A stretch of DNA of 64,000 nt, taken from positions 1 through 64,000 of the forward strand of contig NZ_JBHTBQ010000047.1 of assembly GCF_042664895.1 (NCBI RefSeq). The letters run 5' to 3'. This DNA comes from Iodobacter arcticus (GTDB lineage: Bacteria; Pseudomonadota; Gammaproteobacteria; Burkholderiales; Chitinibacteraceae). Positions within the stretch are counted from its first letter, which is position 1. The number at the start of each line of letters is the position of its first letter. Shown piece by piece: positions 7,991-16,481 of this stretch. Below the pieces are notes generated by a model that saw only the letters and a list, made by a program, of their open reading frames with translations, did no database searches and was not told the DNA's origin. The position numbers were made by a program, and so were the translations under genes.

Positions 7991-8548
7991 TCACACACGG
8001 CTGTGCTGAAAGAAGTTAGGGATATGGCCTTCTCGGATTTTGCGCTCCCACAGATCAAGCCAAGTGCCTCCCATTTCCCAGAACGCCCGGCATTGGTTCA
8101 GGTAGGTCAACACTGGCTCAATATGGCCGATTTTTAGAAGTGCCTTAGCAAGCTGCATCGTCGGACCAAAAGTATTGAGCTGTGGCGAACCTGGCGTTTT
8201 GCCTAATTTATATAGCTCGTTGATCGCGGCGGCATCGTCTTGAGAGTTGATCGCGAGAAGACCAAGCACTGTGTGCCCGCAGTGAATGGCGTTGCCATAA
8301 TTCCAGTTCTCTTTGAAGGCTGGTGCTAAGGCTAGCGCACGTTCAGCAAATTGTTTGGCATCGCCAAACTGCTCAAGATGGAACGCCGCTGCTGCTGCAG
8401 AGGGTAGGTGAGTAAATGCGTCGGTGTCGCCTAGGGCTTCTGCAAGTTGTGCCAGCCTAGCAGGAGCGCGGCCTCGAGCGATCTGCCGAAATTCAGCTTC
8501 CATTTCGGCTGTGAACGGTATGTCTTCGGTTTCTTCTTCGTAGCTCAT
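7991..8548 (-). CDS. Cassette-borne helical-repeat (TPR-like) hypothetical protein
   Basis: A 185-residue acidic protein I do not recognise as a named family. It has no signal peptide or membrane segment. Residues about 48-160 look like two to three tetratricopeptide-like helical hairpins: FHLEQFGDAKQFAERALALA, then HTVLGLLAINSQDDAAAINELYKLGKTP, then LAKALLKIGHIEPVLTYLNQ. The C-terminus is Trp/Arg-rich (GGTWLDLWERKIREGHIPNFFQ). It lies between an integrase relic and attC2 with the same orientation as the next gene, as expected for the first cassette of an array. The ATG at 8548 is the only good start. A protein-protein scaffold role would be a guess. Confidence 0.65.
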   Translation of the reverse strand: MSYEEETEDIPFTAEMEAEFRQIARGRAPARLAQLAEALGDTDAFTHLPSAAAAAFHLEQFGDAKQFAERALALAPAFKENWNYGNAIHCGHTVLGLLAINSQDDAAAINELYKLGKTPGSPQLNTFGPTMQLAKALLKIGHIEPVLTYLNQCRAFWEMGGTWLDLWERKIREGHIPNFFQHSRV

Positions 8549-8860
8549 TGACTTAGCCTAGAGGCGCTTAATGTTGCAGCCGGTTGAGTGAATGGTTAGA
8601 GCTTAAAGTGGCATCATAAAAGTGTAGAAGCACCTGAAGTAACTGTGCTCTTGGCTTTTGGCGATTACAAAATCAGTGGGTATTCCTATTGTGTTTGCTC
8701 TAACAAAAGGCCCCTAAAACGGCAGAAAAACCAGCATCTGTGGTGTATAAAAACCAAGCCCCGTGAAGTGCCTTGCCGGAAACCACCTGACGTTTTTTTA
8801 TCGCTATATTACATCGAATTGACTCGAGGTTTGGGATATGTGTTGCTGAATCAGGGGTGT
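8549..8860. other. Decayed integron platform region, possible attI or half attC
   Basis: No gene is visible. On the minus strand, just upstream of the first cassette, GCTCTAACCATTCACTCAACCGG (8580-8602) resembles the outer half of an attC site, but no matching inner half is found. The rest may hold the lost 5' part of the integrase and its attI site, but it is too eroded to read. Confidence 0.35.
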
Positions 8861-9012
8861 GATGGACTGCGTACATTGCACTACAGTTTGCGTGCCGAGC
8901 AGGCTTATCGGGTTGGGTGACTCGCTATAGCGATGTGCGCACCACCATGATTTATAAACATGCTTTAAATCGTGGCGGTCTGGGTGTGCAAAGCTCGCTG
9001 GATAGGGGGCGT
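8861..9012 (+). pseudogene. 3' relic of an integron integrase (IntI, tyrosine recombinase)
   Basis: The plus strand at 8923-9006 reads RYSDVRTTMIYKHALNRGG followed by LGVQSSLDRG. This matches the well-conserved C-terminal end of integron integrases (GHSDVRTTMIYTHVL..GG.GVRSPLD), including the catalytic Tyr region. Just upstream, in another frame, RTLHYSLRAE recalls the LRHSFATH box, so a frameshift has occurred. No start, catalytic Arg box or full N-terminal domain is left, so it is a dead gene. It points away from the cassettes, the usual intI/array geometry. Confidence 0.72.
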
Positions 9013-9113
9013 TTCTTAACTCTGCTTCGTACCCCCATAGCCAATCATTCCACCACAGCCAGATCATGAGAAATCTGGCTTCGCCTCATCTTGTTTAAGT
9101 AAAGTGCGGCTGC

Positions 9114-12100
9114 TTAATCATCTTGAAGCTGTGCTGCGGCGATGAGGCTGTGTAAGGTGTCCAGGGCCGTTTCAAAATTAAACTGGCCAATTTGCCGGGC
9201 AAGCGCTTGAACGCCGGTGCCGAGTGCTTTAAAAAATTGTTCGGCGTGCCGCTCAAAAAGCGGAATGGCTGCGGTGTCGTTCTGGCTGAGTAGGTTTTCC
9301 AGCTTGGTGAGCAGCTGGGGCAGCGGGTAGGTTTGTTGCACTGGCGGGGGATTAAGTAAGCTGTCTAGCTGGGTGAGCTCATGATTGATGGCATGGATTA
9401 ATTGATCACGCTCTGCTGCGGGGGCTTTGTTGTGTAAAGCGAATTCCAGCTGCTCGGCTAGGCTAGCCACGCTCTCTATACTTAAAACAGCTGCTGCGCC
9501 TTTTAGTGTGTGTGTGATCAGCAAGACTTCGCTGTTATTTTGTTTGAGCAGATGCTCCTCAAGTAAGGCCATATCGCCAGCGTGCGATTCCAGAAAGCGG
9601 CGTAGTAAATCGAGGTATTTCGCAGCGTTTCCTTTTAGCCTTTCTAGTGCTTCTGTAATATTAAGCCCCGGATGAGATGCTAGTTCGGCCAGCTCGCGCT
9701 CGTAAAAAATATGCTCGCTGGCCCGTTTTGCCCGGCTGACATCAGGCGCAGACGCCGAATCGATAGGCTGGCATTGGGGCAGCCATTTGAGCAGTACTTC
9801 AAATAAGGCTTCCGGGTTGACGGGCTTGCTGATAAAGCCATTGGCACCCGCGGCTTCGCAAGCTTGTTTGTTTTCATCAAAGGCGCTGGCGGTAAGGGCG
9901 ATGATCGGGGTGTTTTTTCCATTAGGTAGAGCGCGAATCGCGATGGTGGCTTCAAGGCCATCCATGACCGGCATTTGAATATCCATCAGAATGAGGTCGT
10001 AGTGATTTACTTTGGCTTTTTCTAGTGCTTCTTGCCCGTTTACTGCGGTATCAAGGATCAGGCCGCTTTCATTGAGCAGATCAAGGATGACTTCTAGGTT
10101 GATGTCATTGTCTTCAACCAATAATAATTGCGCGCCAGCATGGTTGCGTAATTCGGCCTCCATCTGCCCGGAGGCAAGCTCGATGGGGGTGATCTGCGGG
10201 CTGATGCCTTTTTCCAGTACGGCGGTAAACCAGAAGATGCTGCCTTGGCCTGCTGCTGGCCTTACACCTGCTTCTCCGCACATTCTTTCTGCCAGACGCC
10301 GGGTAATCGCTAAGCCAAGGCCGGTACCGCCGTATTTGCGCGTGGTGGACACGTCGGCTTGTTCAAAGTTTTGGAATAGTCTGCTGGTTTGCTCCGCATT
10401 AATGCCTATGCCGGTGTCTTCTACTTCAAAGCAAAGTAGCAGGCTGTTTTCTTGCTCGTTTTCTACGCGAGCGCGCAGGATGATATGGCCTTGTTCGGTA
10501 AATTTAATGGCGTTGCTGGCGTAATTAAGCAGCGCTTGGCGTAGCCGGGTGGCGTCGCCATGTAGCCATGCAGGCACTTGGCCGGTATCGGTTTCGATAT
10601 TTAGCCCTTTATCAAGCGCTGCATCGTTGATCAGTGTGCACACATTATCAAAGAGGGCGATAAGCGAGAAGTCGCTTTGCTCCAGCTCTAGCCTGCCCGC
10701 TTCAATTTTAGATAAATCAAGAATATCGTTGATCACCGACATCAGGTGCTGGGCGGCATTATTAATTTTACTGAGCCGCTGGGCCTGATGCGGGGTGACG
10801 CCGTCCCGCCTGAGTAAATGAGTCAGGCCAAGAATGGCATTCATGGGCGTGCGGATTTCATGGCTCATATTGGCCAGAAAAGCACTTTTGGCATGATTGG
10901 CTGATTCGGCTTTTTCACGCGCTTCGGCAAGTTGGGTAGTTCGCTCTGAAACAAGCTCTTCAAGATGAAATCGGTGCCGATCCAGCTCGACGCTCAGGCG
11001 TTTTTTCTCGGTAATATCTTCTTGTATCCCCAGATAATGGGTGATTTTTCCATCGTCCTGACGAATAGGGGAAACCGAGGCCAGTACAGTGTAGACGTCC
11101 CCATTTTTGCGGCGGTTAATAAATTCACCCTGCCAATGTATGCCCAGCAGCAGCGCTTTATTCAGCGCGGCATAGGTGGCTTCCGGAGTGTGGCCGGATT
11201 GCAGAATGCGTGCGGGCTGGCCGATCACTTCGTCTCTGTCATAGCCCGATGTTTGTACAAAAGAGGTATTTACATAATCAATATATGAATCCGCATCGGT
11301 GATGATGATGTTTTCCGGGCTTTGCTCTACGGCCAAGAATAATTTACGTAATTGCTCTTCAGTTTGTTTACTTTCGGTGATATCTAAAGCAATGCCAGAG
11401 ATACGGATGGCTTTGCCGTAGTGGGTGTACTGGGCTCGCCCCTTGCTAACCAGCCAGCGGATTTCGCCAGAGTTTTGGCGGATACGAAACTCCACTTCAA
11501 ACGCTTCTTCATTGGCAGGGTGATTTTTAAGCTTGGCGTCAATGCGTGCTAAGTCAACGGGATAAATTTTGCTTCGCCAGAGCGCGATTGTGATCGGGGT
11601 ATTGGCCGCTACGTCATAGAGTCTGGCGCATTCTGGCGACCAGTAAATTTGATTACTGGATAAATCCCAATCCCAGATGCCCACATGCGCGCCTTCTTGT
11701 GCCATTAGTAAACGCTGCTCGCTTTCTCTGAGCGCGGCATTGCTTATTTCGGCATGCGAGCGGGCAGACATGGCGTCTTCCATCAGATTAAGCGCTGCTA
11801 GCCTAGCCCGGCCTTGTTTTTCTAAAGCTTCGTTCTGGCTATTGATCAGGGCTATTTCGGCGCGTTTACGCTCGGTAATATCTTGTATCGTGCCGTGTAG
11901 CTCGATGATTTTTCCGCTTTGATCACGCTTTGCTTTGCCTCGCGCGGTGATCCAGCGATGATTTCCATCGTGGCGAATCACCTCCGCATCACAAGAGTAA
12001 GCCGTTCCCTCTGCAAGGCAGATCTCAACGGCTTTAACCAGCTCTATCCAGCTCTCAGTGCTGAAGTAGCGTTGTACTTCGGGGAACACGGCGGCGGGTA

Positions 12101-13025
12101 AGGCGAGGTCCCGGCCATAAATGTGATAAATCTCTTCTGACCAAAGGTGTGTATTGCTCACAATATCCCAGCTCCAGCTGCCAACTCTAGCCAGCCGCTG
12201 TGCTTCTTTTAAGATGGATTCGCTTTCTTTGAGTGCGGCTTCGGCTTGTTTACGTGCCTGGATATCTTCAATGACCGAGATAAAGTAATCGGGCTCGCCG
12301 TTTTTTTTCCAGGCGAGGGCAACGGTTAGGTTTACCCAAGTGATTTCTCCTCCTTTACATAGGTAGCGTTTTTGCATGGCATACGTTTCCAGCTGGCCTG
12401 CCAGCATTCTTTCAACAAAATGCTGATCATCTTGCAGGTCGGCTGGGTGGGTAATGTCTTGAAATGTCAGCGATAAAAGTTCGTCCTGGCTATAGCCTGT
12501 GATTTGGCACAATCTGCGGTTGACACGTAGCCATTGCCCATTGGGGGATACCATTGCAATGCCCATTGCCGCTTGTTCAAAAGTGGCTTGAAAGCGCAGC
12601 TCGCTTTGGAGTAATTGATCTTGAATGGCGCTCATTTCCCGCCAGCGCTCAGTTTCATTGCGGCGGGAGCGATGCAGAAATTCACTAAAAAAGCTTAATA
12701 AAGTGCCGTTGGCAAGCAGTATTCCCCATTGCATCAGATCGTGAGGCGTGTTTATTGCAAAGCTGTCGATGGGGGGGATAAAGTAAGCAGCACAAGCCGC
12801 TGCAACCAAGGTGCTAAGCAGGCCAGGTACAAAGCCGCCCAAGTAGGCGCTGATGGTAATGGGCAAGATAAAAAGAATGAGTAAGGGCCGTTCGCCAAAA
12901 GAAATTGCAATTTCATTCCTTACTCGCAGCATGAGCAAAGGCAAAATAATGGCAAGTAGGTAGATCAGCAGCAAGTGGCGCTTTGAGTACAGAGCATGGA
13001 CGTTGTAATGGTTCAGGCCTTTCAT
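9114..13025 (-). CDS. Large hybrid sensor histidine kinase (4 PAS, HisKA, HATPase, REC, Hpt)
   Basis: A 1303-residue membrane kinase for a multistep phosphorelay. Residues 1-125 hold about four membrane segments resembling the DUF4118/KdpD-type sensor region. Four PAS domains follow (about 145-265, 275-400, 435-555 and 560-680), then a coiled coil. The HisKA box is SAFLANMSHEIRTPMNA, and the ATPase has NYASNAIKF, DTGIGI and GGTGLGLAI. A receiver (LLLVEDNDIN, LMDIQMPVMDG) and a C-terminal Hpt domain with HTLKGAA follow. Its ATG overlaps the stop of the preceding gene by four bases, so the two are co-translated. It is the last gene of a three-gene operon with an HD-GYP regulator, which is a plausible but unproven phosphate acceptor. 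The signal is unknown. Confidence 0.92.
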   Translation of the reverse strand: MKGLNHYNVHALYSKRHLLLIYLLAIILPLLMLRVRNEIAISFGERPLLILFILPITISAYLGGFVPGLLSTLVAAACAAYFIPPIDSFAINTPHDLMQWGILLANGTLLSFFSEFLHRSRRNETERWREMSAIQDQLLQSELRFQATFEQAAMGIAMVSPNGQWLRVNRRLCQITGYSQDELLSLTFQDITHPADLQDDQHFVERMLAGQLETYAMQKRYLCKGGEITWVNLTVALAWKKNGEPDYFISVIEDIQARKQAEAALKESESILKEAQRLARVGSWSWDIVSNTHLWSEEIYHIYGRDLALPAAVFPEVQRYFSTESWIELVKAVEICLAEGTAYSCDAEVIRHDGNHRWITARGKAKRDQSGKIIELHGTIQDITERKRAEIALINSQNEALEKQGRARLAALNLMEDAMSARSHAEISNAALRESEQRLLMAQEGAHVGIWDWDLSSNQIYWSPECARLYDVAANTPITIALWRSKIYPVDLARIDAKLKNHPANEEAFEVEFRIRQNSGEIRWLVSKGRAQYTHYGKAIRISGIALDITESKQTEEQLRKLFLAVEQSPENIIITDADSYIDYVNTSFVQTSGYDRDEVIGQPARILQSGHTPEATYAALNKALLLGIHWQGEFINRRKNGDVYTVLASVSPIRQDDGKITHYLGIQEDITEKKRLSVELDRHRFHLEELVSERTTQLAEAREKAESANHAKSAFLANMSHEIRTPMNAILGLTHLLRRDGVTPHQAQRLSKINNAAQHLMSVINDILDLSKIEAGRLELEQSDFSLIALFDNVCTLINDAALDKGLNIETDTGQVPAWLHGDATRLRQALLNYASNAIKFTEQGHIILRARVENEQENSLLLCFEVEDTGIGINAEQTSRLFQNFEQADVSTTRKYGGTGLGLAITRRLAERMCGEAGVRPAAGQGSIFWFTAVLEKGISPQITPIELASGQMEAELRNHAGAQLLLVEDNDINLEVILDLLNESGLILDTAVNGQEALEKAKVNHYDLILMDIQMPVMDGLEATIAIRALPNGKNTPIIALTASAFDENKQACEAAGANGFISKPVNPEALFEVLLKWLPQCQPIDSASAPDVSRAKRASEHIFYERELAELASHPGLNITEALERLKGNAAKYLDLLRRFLESHAGDMALLEEHLLKQNNSEVLLITHTLKGAAAVLSIESVASLAEQLEFALHNKAPAAERDQLIHAINHELTQLDSLLNPPPVQQTYPLPQLLTKLENLLSQNDTAAIPLFERHAEQFFKALGTGVQALARQIGQFNFETALDTLHSLIAAAQLQDD

Positions 13026-15151
13026 GATTTTCTGGCCAAAAGAGGATCAGGGCTGTTATTTGCAGTTTGATGAAGGTTTAATTCCTTGATCTGCCGTTTG
13101 AGCTCAATCATTTCCAGCTCTCGGTCTACCATGGCTTGGTTAAAACGCTCCAGCTCGGCATTGCGCTGGAGCAATTCTTCTGACTGGCGGGTGAGTGTGT
13201 GTTCTACCGCTTTGCGCTCGGTGATATCCAGTAGTAAGCCAATCAGTGCCGGATGCCCTTTGTCATCGACTTTGCGGCCATAAAATTCCACTTCAATTGG
13301 CGCGCCGCTGCGTTGAAGACCGGTGAATGTGAAGTGAATATCGCTAAGCTCGCCATTCTCCGCTTGTAAGATCAGCTCACTCACTCGCTGTTTATCATGC
13401 GGGCTGACTAGCTCTTCAATTTGCCCCATGGCGATCAGGGCCTGAGCATCTTCGTGGCCAAATATTCTGGCAAAGCCATGGTTAACGTAGCTTAGGCGGT
13501 GCTTCTGAATAATATAAATGCCGGCCAGTGATTGCTCTACCAAAGCGCGAAAACGCTCTTCGTTTTCTTTTAGCACCATTTCGGCTTGTTTGCGTTCGGT
13601 AATATCTCGTGAAATACCAAAAACACCGATGGTATTGCCTTTCTCGTCGCAAAGTGGCCCTTTAGTTCCCAGAAAAATGCGCTGGCCATTTGGCATATCA
13701 AGCACTTCTTCCTGCGTGATAATGGTATTGCGGAGAATGACTTGCCGGTCAAGATCCATCAGCATTTCCGCCTGATCAGGCGGAAAAATTGCTCTGTCAT
13801 CCTGCCCCAGAACATCTTGGCTTTGCCGGTTTATAAAACGGCAGGCCGCGCGATTAAATAGAATGTAGCGGCCTTCAAGGTCTTTGGCAAAAATGGCGTC
13901 TTCAGAGCTATCTGCAATGGTGGAGAGCAGTTTTACAGACTGTAAATGTTCGGTTTGTAATTGGCGGATATTGGTGGCCAAAATTAATTGTTCTTGCTGC
14001 TTCAGAATCACATAGCCGGTACGCGTCATCAGCAGTGCTAATAGTGCGGCCAGGCTAATCCACAGGGAATCTTTGATGATCTCACTGTAAAGTGCGGATT
14101 GATCAATTTGGGTGAGCAAAAACCAGTTGCTATTGGGCACTGCACGAAGGATGCCCATGGTTTTGCCACTGAGCGTTTTGCTCAGAGGTAGGTTATCGGG
14201 TAAAAGCTGGGTGCTTTGCAGTGGGCTGATGGCGGGTATCTTTAGGCCAAAGTGAGGGCCGTTTAATAAAACCAGTTGATTGCCTTCTTTACTAAATAAT
14301 AAAGATTCACTGAGTGGGCTAGGGAGGGGCTGTGTTTGCAGCATGGCAGAGAGCCAGTGATCGGTATGGCTATGCAAAACAATAAAGGGTGTTGGCCCGG
14401 CGATGGCGGTAAGCGGGGCAATAAAATCTAAGTTGGGCTGGCCTTTAGCGTCGGGGTAGGGGCCAATTCTCTGCACTTTTTTTGATTGAGCCGCAGTGTG
14501 CAGCGTAGCCTGATAGTTGGGCAAATTCTGTAATACGGGTAGCGATGAGCTCCAGAGTAGTTTTCCTTCAGAATCTAGCAGGCTGGCTGCGCTGAATCCT
14601 TTGATTTTGCCAACTTGCTCCAGCCGGGTAAGCAGCTTTAATTTGCTGCTTAGATCCCCTGTCTGACGCCAGTTTTGATAGAGCGTGGCGTAGATCAGGC
14701 TGGTTTTGAGCAGCTCTGCATCGCCTTCCCGCTCTTTTAACCAATCCGTTATTTGCTTGAGCTTTACGTCGGTCACAATTTGTATTCTGGTTTCATTTGT
14801 TTTTTCTACTTGGCTGACCCGATAGGCAATGCCCGCGCCGCTGAGCAATAGAATCACCAGCGCTAACAGTGAGAATGAGATACCTAGTTTGTTGCCATAG
14901 CTGGTATGTTGTTTTGGATTGAGCCCGTTTTCACTTTCGGGCAGGCGCTTCCACATCACATAGAGCAGTAATACGCTGCAAACGATCAGCAGCCAGTCTT
15001 TGAGCGTTGTCAGCCATTCAAAGGGATGTGTCGGGGCATACAGCATTTCTATTATTTTGCTGCTGAGTACGACACCCAGCCCTGCGATTGCAGCATAAGT
15101 GAGTGCAATCTTGAGAATGTGAGATAAGGTTTGAGTAAATTCTTTTTGCAT
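13022..15151 (-). CDS. Membrane PAS-domain receptor without output domain
   Basis: A 709-residue signalling protein. It has two N-terminal hydrophobic segments (about 12-32 and 50-66), a third (about 90-110) leading into a periplasmic region of about 250 residues, and a last segment near 375-395. Two PAS domains follow (about 415-530, ending FGISRDITERKQAE, and 535-655, ending LLLDITERKAVE), then a short coiled coil. There is no kinase, GGDEF, EAL or HAMP domain, so it probably works by contacting a partner, most simply the hybrid kinase whose start overlaps its stop. The start at 15151 lies nine bases after the HD-GYP gene. The periplasmic domain may be Cache-like, but I cannot confirm this by eye. 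Confidence 0.82.
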   Translation of the reverse strand: MQKEFTQTLSHILKIALTYAAIAGLGVVLSSKIIEMLYAPTHPFEWLTTLKDWLLIVCSVLLLYVMWKRLPESENGLNPKQHTSYGNKLGISFSLLALVILLLSGAGIAYRVSQVEKTNETRIQIVTDVKLKQITDWLKEREGDAELLKTSLIYATLYQNWRQTGDLSSKLKLLTRLEQVGKIKGFSAASLLDSEGKLLWSSSLPVLQNLPNYQATLHTAAQSKKVQRIGPYPDAKGQPNLDFIAPLTAIAGPTPFIVLHSHTDHWLSAMLQTQPLPSPLSESLLFSKEGNQLVLLNGPHFGLKIPAISPLQSTQLLPDNLPLSKTLSGKTMGILRAVPNSNWFLLTQIDQSALYSEIIKDSLWISLAALLALLMTRTGYVILKQQEQLILATNIRQLQTEHLQSVKLLSTIADSSEDAIFAKDLEGRYILFNRAACRFINRQSQDVLGQDDRAIFPPDQAEMLMDLDRQVILRNTIITQEEVLDMPNGQRIFLGTKGPLCDEKGNTIGVFGISRDITERKQAEMVLKENEERFRALVEQSLAGIYIIQKHRLSYVNHGFARIFGHEDAQALIAMGQIEELVSPHDKQRVSELILQAENGELSDIHFTFTGLQRSGAPIEVEFYGRKVDDKGHPALIGLLLDITERKAVEHTLTRQSEELLQRNAELERFNQAMVDRELEMIELKRQIKELNLHQTANNSPDPLLARKS

Positions 15152-15160
15152 CGCTGTATC

Positions 15161-16255
15161 CTAGACACAGTCTGTATAACGATCTGCAATGGCGGTAAAT
15201 TCTGGAAAGTGATCAAGAAAAGCCTGCACGATATCAGGATCAAAATGCTTGCCACTCCCCGATTTAATCATCAACCTAGCCTCCTCATAAGGCAGTGCTT
15301 GCTTGTAAACTCTGCGGCAAATCAGCGCATCAAATACATCTGCCAGCGCCATCAGCCGTGCCGAGAGTGGAATATCATCGCCCGCTAATCCATCTGGGTA
15401 GCCGCTGCCATTCCATTTTTCATGATGCCAGTGGGCAATTTCTTTCGCTAAAGTAAGAAAAGCGACGGGCTGCTCGATATCGCGTTCAGCTTGTTCAATG
15501 GCCTCGCTACCCAGTTGGGCGTGGGTTTTCATGATTAGCCATTCTTCTGCGCTTAGGCTGCCGGGCTTGAGCAAAATATAATCAGGAATCCCTACCTTGC
15601 CAATATCGTGCAGTGGAGCTGAGCGGCTGAGTAAATTGATATAGCGTGGGGTTAAGGTTTCGGCAAAGCGCGGGTGTTCTTGCAGCTTGAGCGCTAATAA
15701 GTACACATAGCTTTGTGTGCGAAGAATATGGTTGCCCGTTTCAGGATCGCGGGTTTCGGCAAGATGGGCGAGCGCGCGGATGCTCACTTGCTGGGTAATC
15801 TCATTTTCAGCCATACGGCGTGAAATCTCTGCTTCTAGCGCCGCATTTTGATTTTTAAGCCAGCTGCGTGCCTGTTTGGCTTCCAGCTGGGTGCGCACTC
15901 TTGCCAATACAATGTTGGGTTTAATCGGCTTAATGATGTAATCGACGGCACCCAGCTGCAAGCCCAGCTCCTCGCTGCCTGTATCAGCCAGAGCGGTAAG
16001 CAAAATGACGGGAATATCCCGTGTTTCTGGCATGGCCTGTAGCTGCTTGAGTACGCTATAGCCATCAATGCCCGGCATCATGACATCCAGCAAAATTAAG
16101 CTGGGTAAAGCTTGGGTGGCAAGGATGCGCAGGCATCTCTCACCCGATGGTGCAGCAAGCACACGGTAGTGTGGAGAAAGCAAATTGCTAATTACTAGTA
16201 AATTTTCAGCTAGATCATCAACAACTAATATCGTGTAATTGCTTTCATTAAACAT
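15161..16255 (-). CDS. Response regulator with HD-GYP domain (probable c-di-GMP phosphodiesterase)
   Basis: A 364-residue cytoplasmic regulator. Residues 9-125 are a receiver domain (ILVVDDLAEN, phospho-acceptor Asp in SLILLDVMMPGIDGYS, Lys in IKPIKP). A short coiled coil leads to an HD-GYP domain (about 160-350) with HDIGKVGIPD, HHEKWNGSGYPDGL and ARLMALADVFDAL, all keeping the metal ligands and the GYP signature. Such proteins hydrolyse cyclic di-GMP when phosphorylated. It is the first gene of an operon with a PAS receptor and a hybrid kinase. The 226 bases upstream, shared divergently with the phosphofructokinase gene, must contain its promoter. Confidence 0.9.
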   Translation of the reverse strand: MFNESNYTILVVDDLAENLLVISNLLSPHYRVLAAPSGERCLRILATQALPSLILLDVMMPGIDGYSVLKQLQAMPETRDIPVILLTALADTGSEELGLQLGAVDYIIKPIKPNIVLARVRTQLEAKQARSWLKNQNAALEAEISRRMAENEITQQVSIRALAHLAETRDPETGNHILRTQSYVYLLALKLQEHPRFAETLTPRYINLLSRSAPLHDIGKVGIPDYILLKPGSLSAEEWLIMKTHAQLGSEAIEQAERDIEQPVAFLTLAKEIAHWHHEKWNGSGYPDGLAGDDIPLSARLMALADVFDALICRRVYKQALPYEEARLMIKSGSGKHFDPDIVQAFLDHFPEFTAIADRYTDCV

Positions 16256-16481
16256 ACGGCCACCATTGAAAAGGCGCTGATTTGCAGTATAGATTTATCA
16301 GAAGAGAAAAGATGGTGAGTTTTTTGCCTCTCGTAGCGCTTAGCCGCTCTTCGGCATTTTAATAAGGCAGCTGGCGTTGCGTTTTTGCCATGCTGAAAAA
16401 CCCTAATGCAAAAAGCCCCGATGACTAAACATGCTGCAACGCGCAAAATACGCGCTTAGAATTTATCTTTTGGAAACGCTC

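Noticed and set aside
8804..9067. Minus-strand frame of 87 residues over the integrase relic
   Set aside because: No family or start signal; the other strand carries the integrase-like sequence.
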